Both the position numbers and the translations under genes were made by a program. Of a stretch of 60,484 bases of DNA, positions 45,039 to 54,689 are shown piece by piece. This DNA is from an uncultured Prevotellaceae bacterium (GTDB lineage: Bacteria > Bacteroidota > Bacteroidia > Bacteroidales > Bacteroidaceae). The notes beneath the pieces were generated by a model. The model ran no database searches, was not told where the DNA came from, and saw nothing but the letters and a program-made list of their open reading frames with translations. The stretch's first letter is position 1, and each line of letters starts with the position of its first letter. Location of the stretch: assembly GCA_946406585.1 (NCBI GenBank), contig CAMJLI010000001.1:1-60484 (forward strand), written 5' to 3'.

Positions 45039-46403
45039 ATGGCCAAACAGAAAAGATTCATTCTCCAAGAAAGCGAAATTCCTACAAAGTGGTATAATAT
45101 TCAGGCTGAAATGCCTAACAAGCCTTTACCTCCTCTCAATCCAGGGACCAAAGAGCCTCTGAATCCTGAAGACTTGGCTCATATTTTCAGCCTGGAATGT
45201 TCAAAACAAGAACTCGACACCACACACCCGTGGATTGACATTCCGGAGCCTGTTCTTGAAAAATACAAGTATTATCGTGCTACTCCGCTTGTCAGGGCTT
45301 ACGCCTTGGAAGAAGCTTTGGGTACGCCAGCACACATTTATTTTAAAAATGAAAGCGTAAATCCCCTTGGCTCACACAAAATCAATTCCGCACTTCCACA
45401 ATGCTATTATTGCAAAGAAGAGGGTATTACTAATGTCACTACTGAGACAGGAGCCGGACAATGGGGTGCGGCACTAAGCTATGCTGCCAAGGTGTTTGGT
45501 TTGGAAGCTGCTGTATATCAAGTGAAAATTTCAATGCAGCAGAAGCCATATCGTTCTTCTATCATGCGCACCTTCGGGGCTACAGTGGAAGGCTCGCCTT
45601 CAATGTCGACGAGGGCAGGAAAGGATATCATTACGCGAGACCCCATGCACATGGGCTCACTCGGAACAGCCATATCGGAGGCAGTGGAATTGGCTACCAC
45701 CACACCAAAATGCAAGTATACATTGGGCTCTGTTCTTAATCATGTCTCTTTACATCAGTCGGTAATAGGACTCGAAGCAGAAAAACAAATGGAGATGGCT
45801 GGAGAGTATCCCGACAAGGTGATTGCTTGCTTTGGTGGCGGCTCCAATTTTGGTGGCATCGCATTCCCTTTCATGAGGCACAATTTTACAGGAGAGAGGA
45901 ATACCGAATTTATTGCTGCAGAGCCGGCAAGCTGTCCTAAACTGACACGTGGCGTCTTCGACTATGACTTTGGAGATGAGGCTGGATACACACCATTGCT
46001 TCCCATGTTCACTTTGGGGCATGACTTCAAACCTGCCAATATTCATGCAGGAGGACTTCGCTATCATGGTGCAGGAATGATTGTGAGCCAGCTGATTAAA
46101 GATGGTTTCATGTATGGAGTGGATATTCCACAATTGGAAACTTTCGAGGCTGGCATCCTTTTCAGCCGCACAGAGGGCATCATTCCAGCTCCAGAAAGTT
46201 GCCACGCCATAGCTGCCACTATAAGGGAGGCTCTCAAATGCAAGGAAACAGGAGAAAAACAAGTGATTCTCTTTAATCTCAGTGGACATGGCTTGATTGA
46301 CATGACATCTTACGACCAGTTTATTAATGGCGACCTACGTAATTATGAACTGACCGATCAGGACTTGGCCAAGAGTATGGCAAACTTGCCACATCTTATC
46401 TGA
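45039..46403 (+). CDS. Tryptophan synthase beta subunit, TrpB2 type
   Basis: A 454-residue PLP enzyme. The PLP lysine is in NPLGSHKINSA, with ETGAGQWGAA before it, and the phosphate loop is CFGGGSNFGG. The extended N-terminus (about 60 residues before the usual TrpB start) and the longer total length mark the TrpB2 branch, which is usually not paired with TrpA. No other trp gene is present in the window. It probably makes tryptophan from free indole and serine; related proteins have been proposed as salvage enzymes. A terminator follows. Confidence 0.93.
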   Translation: MAKQKRFILQESEIPTKWYNIQAEMPNKPLPPLNPGTKEPLNPEDLAHIFSLECSKQELDTTHPWIDIPEPVLEKYKYYRATPLVRAYALEEALGTPAHIYFKNESVNPLGSHKINSALPQCYYCKEEGITNVTTETGAGQWGAALSYAAKVFGLEAAVYQVKISMQQKPYRSSIMRTFGATVEGSPSMSTRAGKDIITRDPMHMGSLGTAISEAVELATTTPKCKYTLGSVLNHVSLHQSVIGLEAEKQMEMAGEYPDKVIACFGGGSNFGGIAFPFMRHNFTGERNTEFIAAEPASCPKLTRGVFDYDFGDEAGYTPLLPMFTLGHDFKPANIHAGGLRYHGAGMIVSQLIKDGFMYGVDIPQLETFEAGILFSRTEGIIPAPESCHAIAATIREALKCKETGEKQVILFNLSGHGLIDMTSYDQFINGDLRNYELTDQDLAKSMANLPHLI

Positions 46404-46493
46404 TTGTGAACCAGCCTGCTTAAGACTTTTGATGTGAAAAAACATGTCAATGTGATTTAAGTATTCGGCCTGTTTCTTGAATCGGGCAATAAA

Positions 46494-46532
46494 AATAACG
46501 CTAAGGGCTTTGCGCATGTCCTTAGCGTTATT
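46494..46532. terminator. Terminator between trpB2 and the small dockerin protein
   Basis: AATAACGCTAAGG and its exact complement with a 13-base loop: a perfect 13-bp stem, able to act in both directions for converging genes. Confidence 0.85.
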
Positions 46533-46552
46533 GTTATGGTGCTGGTGCTTCG

Positions 46553-46981
46553 TTAGGAAACAAGTATCAGCTCTACAAGTAATGATATGTCAGCTACTGT
46601 TATTTCTCCGTTGGAATCAAGGTCGCCACGCTCCTCAACAAGCTTAATGCTTTCTTCGTCAGTCTGCATGGCACCTAATATATATTTAACCAACAAGGTG
46701 ACATCCGTGACTGATAATTCACCATCATTGTTCACATCGCCCATCATGAAAGATGAGTTGTTGGAAAAATACATCTTGGTTAGGTCTTCCAATGATATGA
46801 CATGGTTTTCTGTGCCATTTACAGCTTTCAGCATTCCATCTTTGAATGTGATAACTGTACCAACGGCTGTAATATTCTCTTTTGATCCGTTCGCTTTCTC
46901 GAATGTAAGAAATGTGTAGTCGTCTGCATAGACTGAACTTTCAATAACAAATGCCATGAGCAAGGCAAATATGTATCTCAT
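46553..46981 (-). CDS. Small secreted protein with dockerin-type repeats
   Basis: A 142-residue exported protein. Signal peptide (MRYIFALLMAFVIESSVYA), a beta-rich module (YTFLTFEKANGSKENITAVGTVITFKDGML, about 20-65) ending ISLEDLTKMYFSN, then a dockerin type I pair. The two loops are GDVNNDGELSVTDVTLLVKYIL and GDLDSNGEITVADISLLVELIL, both with Asp/Asn at calcium positions. The beta-module plus dockerin layout is common at the C-termini of larger Prevotella secreted proteins; here it is the whole protein. No cohesin domain is seen in the window. Confidence 0.82.
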   Translation of the reverse strand: MRYIFALLMAFVIESSVYADDYTFLTFEKANGSKENITAVGTVITFKDGMLKAVNGTENHVISLEDLTKMYFSNNSSFMMGDVNNDGELSVTDVTLLVKYILGAMQTDEESIKLVEERGDLDSNGEITVADISLLVELILVS

Positions 46982-47036
46982 ATGTTTAATTTGTTTAGTT
47001 GCTTTGTCTCTGTTTTGAGATTTATGTTTGTTGATG

Positions 47037-47044
47037 CAAAAATA
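47037..47044 (-). promoter_or_regulatory. -7 element (TATTTTTG) for the small dockerin gene
   Basis: Minus-strand TATTTTTG about 56 bases upstream of the start. TTTT is at the -33 distance. The remaining gap to 47225 shows no convincing gene. Confidence 0.5.
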
Positions 47045-47225
47045 CGAATATTATTGTTAATACTAAAAAATATTCTACCAAAAAACCTTTTTCATCAACA
47101 AAAGGGGGACTCTATTTCTGACAAGCAGGTACTCGATAATAGTGGATTCTTTTTATGTTCCATGATGTATGATGACTATTGTATTTCCAACAAAAAGTGA
47201 TATTGTTAAATTGCATGGGTGTTTC

Positions 47226-47256
47226 TTTGCCGTTTGCAAAAATATCACTACTTTTG
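47226..47256 (+). promoter_or_regulatory. Promoter for aspS
   Basis: TTTG, a 19-base spacer and TACTTTTG: full consensus, giving a leader of about 23 nt. Confidence 0.75.
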
Positions 47257-47285
47257 CACCAATTAAATCAATAAATATATAAATA

Positions 47286-49052
47286 ATGTACAGGACTCAT
47301 ACTTGTGGAGAGTTGAGGCTCACTGATACCGGCAAGAAGGTAACGCTTGCAGGATGGGTGCAGAGAAGCCGAAAAATGGGTGGCATGACTTTCGTAGATT
47401 TGCGCGATAGATATGGGCTCACCCAACTGGTGTTTAACGAAGAAAAAGACAGCGAATTGTGTGCTCGTGCCAATAAATTGGGGCGTGAATACTGCATACA
47501 AATCTCTGGCCTCGTGAGTGAGAGGGAAAGTAAAAACCCCAAAATGCCTACTGGGGAGATTGAAATTATAGTTGATGAACTGTCTGTGCTCAGCGAAAGT
47601 GCCACTCCTCCTTTCACCATCGAGGACAATACTGATGGCGGGGATGACATAAGAATGAAATACAGGTATCTTGACCTCAGGAGAAATGCAGTGAGGAAGA
47701 ACCTTGAATTGAGGCACAAAATGACTATCGCTATAAGAAATTTCCTTGATTCAAAGGATTTCATAGAGGTGGAAACCCCCATACTTATAGGCTCTACACC
47801 CGAGGGGGCAAGGGATTTTGTCGTGCCTTCACGAATGAACCCGGGGCAATTCTATGCTTTGCCACAAAGTCCTCAGACTCTTAAACAGCTGCTCATGGTC
47901 AGCGGATTTGATAGGTATTTCCAAATCGCAAAGTGCTTCCGTGATGAAGACCTCAGAGCTGACAGACAACCGGAGTTTACACAAATCGACTGTGAGATGA
48001 GTTTCGTTGACCAGGAGGATGTAATCTCCATATTTGAAGACATGTGCAGACATCTGTTCAAGGAAATTCTCAATGTGCAACTGCCAGAAAAATTGCAGCA
48101 AATGACATGGCACGAGGCAATGAGACGATATGGAAGCGACAAGCCAGACTTGCGTTTTGGCATGGAATTCGTGGAACTTATGGATTTGCTTCAGACAGGT
48201 TCTTTCCCCGTGTTCGATCAAGCAGCATATATCGGTGGCATATGTGTGCCAGGATGTGCAGCATATACACGCAAGCAACTAGACCAACTCACTGACTTCG
48301 TGAAACGTCCCCAAGTAGGAGCAAAGGGACTGGTTTATGTTAAATATAATGCCGACGGAACTATCAAAAGCAGTGTCGACAAGTTCTACTCGCAGGAAAC
48401 GCTTCTTGCACTGAAAGAGAAAATGGGTGCCAATGATGGCGACTTGGTGCTAATTCTTAGTGGAGACAACGCAAACAAGACAAGGGTGCAATTATGTACG
48501 CTACGTCTGGAAATGGGCGAAAGGCTTGGACTGCGTGACAAAAACAAATTTGAGTGCTTGTGGATTGTTGATTTCCCACTTTTCGAATGGAGTGATGAAG
48601 AGCAGAGACTCATGTCGACTCACCACCCATTCACCATGCCCAATCCAGATGACATTCCTCTTCTGGAAACCCAGCCGGAGCGTGTGAGAGCCAAGGCTTA
48701 CGACTTCGTATGCAATGGCGTGGAAGTAGGAGGTGGCAGTCTGCGTATCCATGACAGCAAATTGCAGGAAAAGATGTTTGACATACTTGGATTCACACCC
48801 GAAAGAGCTATGGCACAGTTCGGATTCCTTATCAACGCTTTCAAGTTTGGTGCACCACCTCATGCAGGACTTGCTTTCGGACTAGACCGTTTCGTATCTA
48901 TCTTTGCTGGCCTTGACAGTATTAGAGATTGCATCGCTTTCCCCAAAAACAATAGCGGAAGAGATGTGATGCTCGACGCTCCTTCACAATTAGACCCTAA
49001 ACAGTTGCAAGAATTGCAAATTAAGGTTGATTTATGTCAAGAAAAACAATAA
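47286..49052 (+). CDS. aspS: Aspartyl-tRNA synthetase
   Basis: A 588-residue class IIb synthetase of the bacterial type. The N-terminal OB fold is [22 protein letters not shown]; motif 2 is [28 protein letters not shown]-type insert lies between motifs, and motif 3 is [16 protein letters not shown]. Length is normal. The discriminating-versus-nondiscriminating status cannot be told. It is a single gene with its own promoter. Confidence 0.96.
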   Translation: MYRTHTCGELRLTDTGKKVTLAGWVQRSRKMGGMTFVDLRDRYGLTQLVFNEEKDSELCARANKLGREYCIQISGLVSERESKNPKMPTGEIEIIVDELSVLSESATPPFTIEDNTDGGDDIRMKYRYLDLRRNAVRKNLELRHKMTIAIRNFLDSKDFIEVETPILIGSTPEGARDFVVPSRMNPGQFYALPQSPQTLKQLLMVSGFDRYFQIAKCFRDEDLRADRQPEFTQIDCEMSFVDQEDVISIFEDMCRHLFKEILNVQLPEKLQQMTWHEAMRRYGSDKPDLRFGMEFVELMDLLQTGSFPVFDQAAYIGGICVPGCAAYTRKQLDQLTDFVKRPQVGAKGLVYVKYNADGTIKSSVDKFYSQETLLALKEKMGANDGDLVLILSGDNANKTRVQLCTLRLEMGERLGLRDKNKFECLWIVDFPLFEWSDEEQRLMSTHHPFTMPNPDDIPLLETQPERVRAKAYDFVCNGVEVGGGSLRIHDSKLQEKMFDILGFTPERAMAQFGFLINAFKFGAPPHAGLAFGLDRFVSIFAGLDSIRDCIAFPKNNSGRDVMLDAPSQLDPKQLQELQIKVDLCQEKQ

Positions 49053-49121
49053 AATTGTAATTTTGAGCATGCCACATGCCATTTATTGGTAAAAAAATTA
49101 GAAGAATTGAAATAAAACCAC

Positions 49122-49129
49122 TAATTTTG
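49122..49129 (+). promoter_or_regulatory. -7 element (TAATTTTG) for the winged-helix gene
   Basis: TAATTTTG 64-71 bases ahead of the start; no TTTG at -33. Confidence 0.45.
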
Positions 49130-49192
49130 CAGCGGATTTAAGATGTTGATACATAATAAGTTCAACTATATTTAATTTGTTTTACTAAAATT

Positions 49193-49483
49193 ATGGCAGA
49201 AAAGAAGACAACAAAGGCTGCAACAGAGAAGAAAGTGGCCGCAGAGAAGAAGACAACCACCCGTAAGACAGTGAAGAGAGCTGAAATCGTTATCAATGCA
49301 GAAAACGTAGGTTTCAAGGCTGGTGATGTGTACCAGGCTTTGGCTGCTGATAAAAAAGCACTGAGCGTTAAGGACATTGCCAAAATGGCAAATATCACTG
49401 AGGCTGAAACACTGCTCGGTATTGGATGGCTCTTCAAAGAGGGTAAGATTAAGGGTGAAAATAATCTCATCACACTTGCATAA
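49193..49483 (+). CDS. Small winged-helix (DUF2582-like) protein with Lys/Thr/Ala-rich tail
   Basis: A 96-residue cytoplasmic protein. Residues 1-28 are Lys/Ala/Thr/Glu rich (MAEKKTTKAATEKKVAAEKK), a disordered basic tail. The rest, IVINAENVGFKAGDVYQALAADKKALSVKDIAKMANITEAE in part and LLGIGWLFKEGKIK, fits the winged-helix DUF2582 group. It probably binds nucleic acid, but no target is known. It is a single gene with a strong terminator 17 bases on. Confidence 0.78.
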   Translation: MAEKKTTKAATEKKVAAEKKTTTRKTVKRAEIVINAENVGFKAGDVYQALAADKKALSVKDIAKMANITEAETLLGIGWLFKEGKIKGENNLITLA

Positions 49484-49500
49484 TCTCTAAATCACATATT

Positions 49501-49539
49501 AAAATTGCCAGCATTTGCATGATGCTGGCAATTTTTTTT
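49501..49539 (+). terminator. Terminator after the winged-helix gene
   Basis: Perfect 14-bp stem AAAATTGCCAGCAT with its complement, 7-base loop, and a run of T. The stem is identical to the core of the terminator at 24707-24749. Confidence 0.9.
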
Positions 49540-49625
49540 CTTTTACTCCTTTCTTATTAATACCACATTCTTTGTTTTAGGTTATTTTATCTATTAGACG
49601 CAGTTTTTTTCACTCACTTTTATTA

Positions 49626-49654
49626 TTTGCAATCAAAAAAATATACTATCTTTG
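49626..49654 (+). promoter_or_regulatory. Promoter for xylB-xylA
   Basis: TTTG, a 17-base spacer and TATCTTTG. The start point is about 20 bases before xylB. No operator-like repeat is seen. Confidence 0.6.
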
Positions 49655-49678
49655 CAACAATGATTAAATCATCATACT

Positions 49679-51172
49679 ATGTCAAAAAGATATTTATTAG
49701 GTTTCGATGTCGGCAGTAGTTCTGTCAAGGCATCGCTCGTGGATGCAGATTCAGGTGCATGTGCTGCATCAGCATTCTTTCCCGATAGTGAAGCTCCCAT
49801 CAAGGCTCTGAAGGCAGGATGGGCTGAGCAAGAACCAGATTCTTGGTGGAACTATGCCAAGATGAGTCTGAAAAAGATTATGGCTGATACTGGAGCCAAG
49901 GGTGAAGAAATCAAGGCTATCGGTATCTCGTATCAGATGCATGGATTGGTGTGCGTGGACAAAAATCTGCAAGTGCTAAGGCCTGCAATCATCTGGTGCG
50001 ACTCAAGGGCTGTCCCGTATGGAGAAAAAGCTTTTTCAGAGATAGGTGCTGAAAAATGTTTGGGCCACTTGCTCAACTCGCCAGGTAACTTCACTGCTGC
50101 AAAGCTCGCTTGGATGAAGGACAATGAGCCGGAACTTTTTGAAAAGGTTTATAAGTTCATGCTCCCAGGCGACTATCTTGCCATGAAGCTTAGTGGCGTG
50201 GTGAATACAACTATTAGCGGACTTAGTGAAGGAATGTTCTGGGACTTCAGAGAGAAAAAGGTGGCTGATTTCCTTATGGACTATTTTGGATTCGACAACT
50301 CTACTGTTCCAGATATAGTGCCCACATTCAGCGTGCAAAGTGAAGTCTGCGAGGCTGCCGCCGCCGAACTCGGACTTAAGGCGGGAACTCCTATTTCATA
50401 TAGGGCTGGTGACCAACCCAATAATGCATTGTCTCTTAATGTGTTTAATCCGGGTGAAATTGCTTCTACTGCCGGTACTTCGGGAGTTGTTTATGGCGTG
50501 CTCGGGGAAATCAATTACGACAAGAAGAGCAGGGTGAACACCTTCGCACATGTGAACTATACCGAGCAGCTCGACCGCCTGGGAGTGTTGCTGTGCATCA
50601 ACGGAACTGGCATATTGAATGCATGGGTGAGAAGAACCATAGCTCCAGAGGGAATCTCTTATGCAGACATGAACGACTATATGGCTTCTGTGCCTATTGG
50701 TAGTGATGGCGTCACTATCATTCCTTTTGGAAATGGTGCTGAGAGAGTCCTTGAAAACAAGGAGGTGGGATGCTCCATTAATGGGGTCAATTTCAACAAG
50801 CATGGGAAAGCTCATCTCATGAGGGCTGCTCAAGAGGGCATTGTCTTCAGCTTCTGTTATGGCATGGAAATCATGCAGCAAATGGGCATGGACATCAAGA
50901 AGATCCATGCAGGAAAGGCAAACATGTTCTTGAGCCCGCTGTTCCGGGATACATTGGCCGGTGTCAGTGGGGCAACAATCGAGCTGCTTGAGACTGATGG
51001 CAGTGTGGGTGCTGCAAAAGGTGCCGGAATGGGATGTGGCATTTACAAAGACAACGAGGAAGCATTCGCCTCTCTCAAGAAGTTGGCTGTCATTGAACCC
51101 GACGAGAGCCATCGCAAAGAATACCTGCAGGCATATGCCAACTGGAAAGAACGTTTGACCAAGATCATTTGA
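49679..51172 (+). CDS. xylB: Xylulokinase
   Basis: A 497-residue FGGY-family carbohydrate kinase phosphorylating D-xylulose. The N-terminal phosphate loop is LLGFDVGSSSVKASLVD; the sugar/catalytic segment is SYQMHGLVCVD with PAIIWCDSRA; the catalytic-base region is TAGTSGVVYG in context IASTAGTSG, and the C-terminal ATP site GAAKGAGMGCGIY. It is followed 75 bases later by xylA, its pathway partner; no transporter or XylR-type regulator is adjacent. Confidence 0.95.
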   Translation: MSKRYLLGFDVGSSSVKASLVDADSGACAASAFFPDSEAPIKALKAGWAEQEPDSWWNYAKMSLKKIMADTGAKGEEIKAIGISYQMHGLVCVDKNLQVLRPAIIWCDSRAVPYGEKAFSEIGAEKCLGHLLNSPGNFTAAKLAWMKDNEPELFEKVYKFMLPGDYLAMKLSGVVNTTISGLSEGMFWDFREKKVADFLMDYFGFDNSTVPDIVPTFSVQSEVCEAAAAELGLKAGTPISYRAGDQPNNALSLNVFNPGEIASTAGTSGVVYGVLGEINYDKKSRVNTFAHVNYTEQLDRLGVLLCINGTGILNAWVRRTIAPEGISYADMNDYMASVPIGSDGVTIIPFGNGAERVLENKEVGCSINGVNFNKHGKAHLMRAAQEGIVFSFCYGMEIMQQMGMDIKKIHAGKANMFLSPLFRDTLAGVSGATIELLETDGSVGAAKGAGMGCGIYKDNEEAFASLKKLAVIEPDESHRKEYLQAYANWKERLTKII

Positions 51173-51247
51173 AATTTTTGGAACTTTAAATATTATTAAT
51201 TGATAATTATCATTTTATTCACAACTTATTCTTTATAATATCTTATT

Positions 51248-52567
51248 ATGGCAAAAGAGTATTTTCCGTTTACCGGTAAAATTCCTTTCGAAGGAAAAGA
51301 GAGCAAAAATGTAATGGCATTCCACTACTATGAACCAGAGAAAGTGGTCATGGGAAAGAAAATGAAGGACTGGCTGAAATTTGCCATGGCTTGGTGGCAC
51401 ACTCTGGGCGGTGCTTCTGCTGACCAATTTGGTGGACAGACACGTAGCTATGAATGGGATAAAGCAGAGGATGCCGTGCAGCGCGCAAAGGACAAGATGG
51501 ACGCTGGATTCGAAATAATGGACAAACTGGGCATCGAATATTTCTGCTTCCATGATGTAGACCTCGTTGAAGAGGGTGCTACCATCGAGGAGTATGAGGC
51601 TCGCATGAAGGCTATCACAGACTATGCTCAAGAGAAGATGAAACAATTCCCAAACATCAAGCTGCTCTGGGGTACAGCTAATGTGTTTGGCAACAAACGA
51701 TATGCCAATGGCGCATCTACTAATCCTGATTTCGACGTTGTGGCTCGTGCCATCGTGCAAATCAAGAATGCTATCGATGCTACTATCAAGCTCGGTGGCA
51801 CCAACTATGTGTTCTGGGGTGGACGTGAGGGATACATGAGCCTTCTCAACACTGACCAAAAACGTGAGAAAGAACACATGGCTACCATGCTTACAATGGC
51901 TCGCGACTATGCAAGGGCTAAGGGATTCAAAGGCACTTTCCTCATTGAGCCAAAACCAATGGAGCCTTCAAAGCACCAATATGATGTGGACACAGAGACC
52001 GTCATAGGATTCCTTCGCGCTCATGGACTTGACAAGGACTTCAAGGTGAATATCGAGGTTAACCACGCTACCTTGGCTGGACATACCTTCGAGCATGAAC
52101 TGGCTTGCGCTGTGGATGCAGGAATGCTTGGATCTATTGATGCAAACAGAGGCGATGCTCAGAATGGATGGGACACCGACCAATTCCCAATCGACAACTT
52201 CGAACTCACACAGGCCATGATGGAAATCATTCGCAATGGTGGTCTCGGTAATGGCGGCACCAACTTTGATGCCAAGATCCGCCGCAACTCTACAGATCTC
52301 GAGGACTTGTTCATTGCCCACATCAGCGGCATGGACGCCATGGCACGTGCTCTTGAAAATGCTGCTGCCATCCTTGAGGAGAGCGAACTGCCAGCAATGA
52401 AGAAGGAGCGTTATGCAAGCTTCGATAGTGGCATTGGAAAAGATTTCGAAGATGGCAAACTGTCTCTCGAGCAGGTTTATGAATATGGCAAGACCGTAGA
52501 AGAGCCCAAGCAGACTTCCGGCAAGCAAGAGAAATACGAGACTATCGTTGCTCTCTATGCCAAATAA
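51248..52567 (+). CDS. xylA: Xylose isomerase
   Basis: A 439-residue class II (long) xylose isomerase, turning D-xylose into D-xylulose for XylB. Catalytic and metal motifs: YFCFHDVDLV (active-site His and Asp), VFWGGREGYMSLLNTD, LIEPKPMEPSKHQYD (metal Glu, Lys) and NIEVNHATLAGHTFEHELA. The order kinase then isomerase is reversed from E. coli. A terminator follows. Confidence 0.97.
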   Translation: MAKEYFPFTGKIPFEGKESKNVMAFHYYEPEKVVMGKKMKDWLKFAMAWWHTLGGASADQFGGQTRSYEWDKAEDAVQRAKDKMDAGFEIMDKLGIEYFCFHDVDLVEEGATIEEYEARMKAITDYAQEKMKQFPNIKLLWGTANVFGNKRYANGASTNPDFDVVARAIVQIKNAIDATIKLGGTNYVFWGGREGYMSLLNTDQKREKEHMATMLTMARDYARAKGFKGTFLIEPKPMEPSKHQYDVDTETVIGFLRAHGLDKDFKVNIEVNHATLAGHTFEHELACAVDAGMLGSIDANRGDAQNGWDTDQFPIDNFELTQAMMEIIRNGGLGNGGTNFDAKIRRNSTDLEDLFIAHISGMDAMARALENAAAILEESELPAMKKERYASFDSGIGKDFEDGKLSLEQVYEYGKTVEEPKQTSGKQEKYETIVALYAK

Positions 52568-52590
52568 TAATCATGCTTGACATGAATAAC

Positions 52591-52624
52591 GAAACGCCAT
52601 TGGCCTTCTGGTCAATGGCGTTTC
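52591..52624. terminator. Terminator between xylA and dedA
   Basis: GAAACGCCATTG and its complement with a GCC/GG inner pairing: a 12-bp or longer stem, able to act for both converging genes. Confidence 0.85.
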
Positions 52625-52639
52625 TCTGTTGGTCGTAAA

Positions 52640-53263
52640 TCAGGATTTCTTCTTTAGTACATGCTTGAATAAGAAGTAGGCACATACTACAAGAACTATG
52701 CCTATTATGCCCCATTTGATGTAGTCGCCATATTCCACCAACTTGTCTTCGAGTTGGCTCTCCGGCACAAATGAATGCATGTACCATCCAAGTGCTGCAA
52801 GGATGGCATGCCATACACCGGCACCAATGGTCGTGTATAGTAGAAATTTCCAATAAGGCATTTTCGACAGACCGGCAGGGATGGATATCAAGTGGCGTAT
52901 GCCTGGTATCAGACGGCCTGTCAGGGTGGCAACCACACCATGGTCGTAGAAATATTTCTCGCTCTTCTCCACCTTTTCTTGATTAAGAAGGCATAAATGG
53001 CCTAAATGGCTGTTTGCGAATCTGTATATGATTGGGCGGCCCAGGAAATAGCCTGCCCAATAATTGATGGATGCTCCCACGTCAGCTCCTATCGTTGCAA
53101 AAAGAATTACCAAAAATACATTCAGGTGGCCTCCAGCGGCATGGTAAGCGGCAGGGGATACCACAAGCTCTGAAGGTACGGGGACGACGGTGCTCTCTAG
53201 TAGCATCAAGATGAATATGGTCGTATAATTAAGATTGCCCAAAAGGGTTGATATCCAATTCAT
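52640..53263 (-). CDS. DedA-family membrane protein
   Basis: A 207-residue inner-membrane protein of the DedA/SNARE-associated family. Family motifs are FILMLLESTVVPVPSELVVSPAAYHA in part, the ATIGADVGASINYWAGYFLGRP segment, and the amphipathic TGRLIPGIRHLISIPAGLSKMPYWKF with the conserved Arg residues. Some DedA proteins flip polyprenyl phosphates or affect proton balance; the specific role is open. Its ATG overlaps the stop of the TPR gene by the ATGA pattern, indicating coupled translation. Confidence 0.9.
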   Translation of the reverse strand: MNWISTLLGNLNYTTIFILMLLESTVVPVPSELVVSPAAYHAAGGHLNVFLVILFATIGADVGASINYWAGYFLGRPIIYRFANSHLGHLCLLNQEKVEKSEKYFYDHGVVATLTGRLIPGIRHLISIPAGLSKMPYWKFLLYTTIGAGVWHAILAALGWYMHSFVPESQLEDKLVEYGDYIKWGIIGIVLVVCAYFLFKHVLKKKS

Positions 53264-54681
53264 GATATTGGTTGTTTTATAGCGTAATCGTAATATTCAT
53301 TGGGCGACATGCCCTCTGGAAACATTGTGCCCAACAAGGCACGTGTGGCAACTGGTGACTTTTCGATGGCTTCCTTGAGGTGGTGAAGATAGGCATCGCG
53401 CATCTTCAAGTCGTAGGCACATATTGACAGATATGCATGTGCCTGAGGTATCTTGTCCAAATCAGAAGCATCCAGAGAACTTATAATTCTGTAGGCTATC
53501 TCCACAAAGTCGTTGTCATAGAGAGACACACCTACACGAAGCATTATGTGTGGGTCGTAGTGGGAGTTTGCAATAGCCGACTTGTAGCAGTGGCGCGCTT
53601 CTTCCGTTTGGTCGTTCTCACAATAAACGTGACCCCTAAACACCAACAATTCGTTGGGGTCGCACAATGGCGACTCTTCCATCTTCTTCAGACAATCCAG
53701 TGCCTTTGGCAAGTCGTGTCTGTGACTATGGGCGAAAGTCTCTTCTTGATATATCTCCCATAGACGGTCTGGGCAATAAATCTTGGCACGAGCCTTGGCT
53801 TGATCCAGGTATTTCAATCCTTCTTCATATTTGTCGAGGCTGAACATGCAATAGGCTGCATTGACATAACCATCTATATTGGCTTCGCGGACTTCAGATT
53901 GACGAAGAAAGTACCCCATGGCTTCTTCGTAGTTTTTCAGACGCATCAGGGCTTGCCCTTTGTAAAGCAGGGCATCATCGTCGTTGGGGTTTATGGCTAT
54001 GGCATATTCGCTGCTCGTGATGGCGTTGGAGAGATTGTCCTGGGCCAACTGGGTGCTGGCAAGCATGTCCCAATAGAATGAGGTGTATGGACTTTCATCT
54101 ATTAGTTGCTCGAAAATACGCTCACAACCTTCATAATCTTTTTCGTAGAACAAAATACGACCCAGTGTCTCACGATAGTCGGCTAGCTCGGTATCTTCTG
54201 ACCTCTCCAGCCATTTCCTTCCCAATGTGATGCATTCGTAGTCAACAAATAGAATGGCTGCGTCCAATACGAAGTCGCAAACCTCAAAATCGTCTATTTG
54301 GTCAAGGCACGATTCCAAAAACAAGTCGGCATCCTCGCTACGGGCTGTAGCTACCAATATCTCGGCTTTTATGTAGTAATAGTCGAGGTCGCTCTTGTCG
54401 GCTATCTGCTCGGCGAGCATGTCGGCCTTTTCTGGTAAATTTTCATTCAGCAAGGCTAGACGCGCCTTGAGCACCAAGGGGCCTGTGGCACCTTCAAACA
54501 TGCTGAGGGCATAGTCGGCTACTGCTATGGCTTCTGCCGGCTTGCCTTTCCAATGGTAGTACTCGGCAATGTCGGTGAGTTGGTCGGAGTCGAGATATAT
54601 CGGCTTGCCAGTCTTTGCAGCATCTTCATATCTTCTCAGCAGGTTCTTGAAATCCTTGCTGTCAAAATAGTTGCCTTGCAT
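53260..54681 (-). CDS. Tetratricopeptide-repeat protein
   Basis: A 473-residue protein; start at the ATG at 54681 (MQGNYFDSKDFKNLLRRYEDA), 8 bases after the glnS stop. The longer open frame overlapping glnS is rejected. It contains about ten TPR-like helix pairs (for example NLSNAITSSEYAIAINPNDDDALLYKGQALMRLKNYEEAMGYF in part, and NIDGYVNAAYCMFSLDKYEEGLKYL). No signal peptide or membrane helix, so cytosolic. It is acidic and is likely a scaffold; the partner is unknown. The operon is glnS-TPR-dedA. Confidence 0.88.
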   Translation of the reverse strand: MQGNYFDSKDFKNLLRRYEDAAKTGKPIYLDSDQLTDIAEYYHWKGKPAEAIAVADYALSMFEGATGPLVLKARLALLNENLPEKADMLAEQIADKSDLDYYYIKAEILVATARSEDADLFLESCLDQIDDFEVCDFVLDAAILFVDYECITLGRKWLERSEDTELADYRETLGRILFYEKDYEGCERIFEQLIDESPYTSFYWDMLASTQLAQDNLSNAITSSEYAIAINPNDDDALLYKGQALMRLKNYEEAMGYFLRQSEVREANIDGYVNAAYCMFSLDKYEEGLKYLDQAKARAKIYCPDRLWEIYQEETFAHSHRHDLPKALDCLKKMEESPLCDPNELLVFRGHVYCENDQTEEARHCYKSAIANSHYDPHIMLRVGVSLYDNDFVEIAYRIISSLDASDLDKIPQAHAYLSICAYDLKMRDAYLHHLKEAIEKSPVATRALLGTMFPEGMSPNEYYDYAIKQPIS

Positions 54682-54689
54682 TTCACAGA

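Noticed and set aside
46982..47200. 72-codon plus-strand frame between the small dockerin gene and aspS
   Set aside because: It begins at the divergent gene's start, lies over that gene's promoter, and shows no signal or family features.
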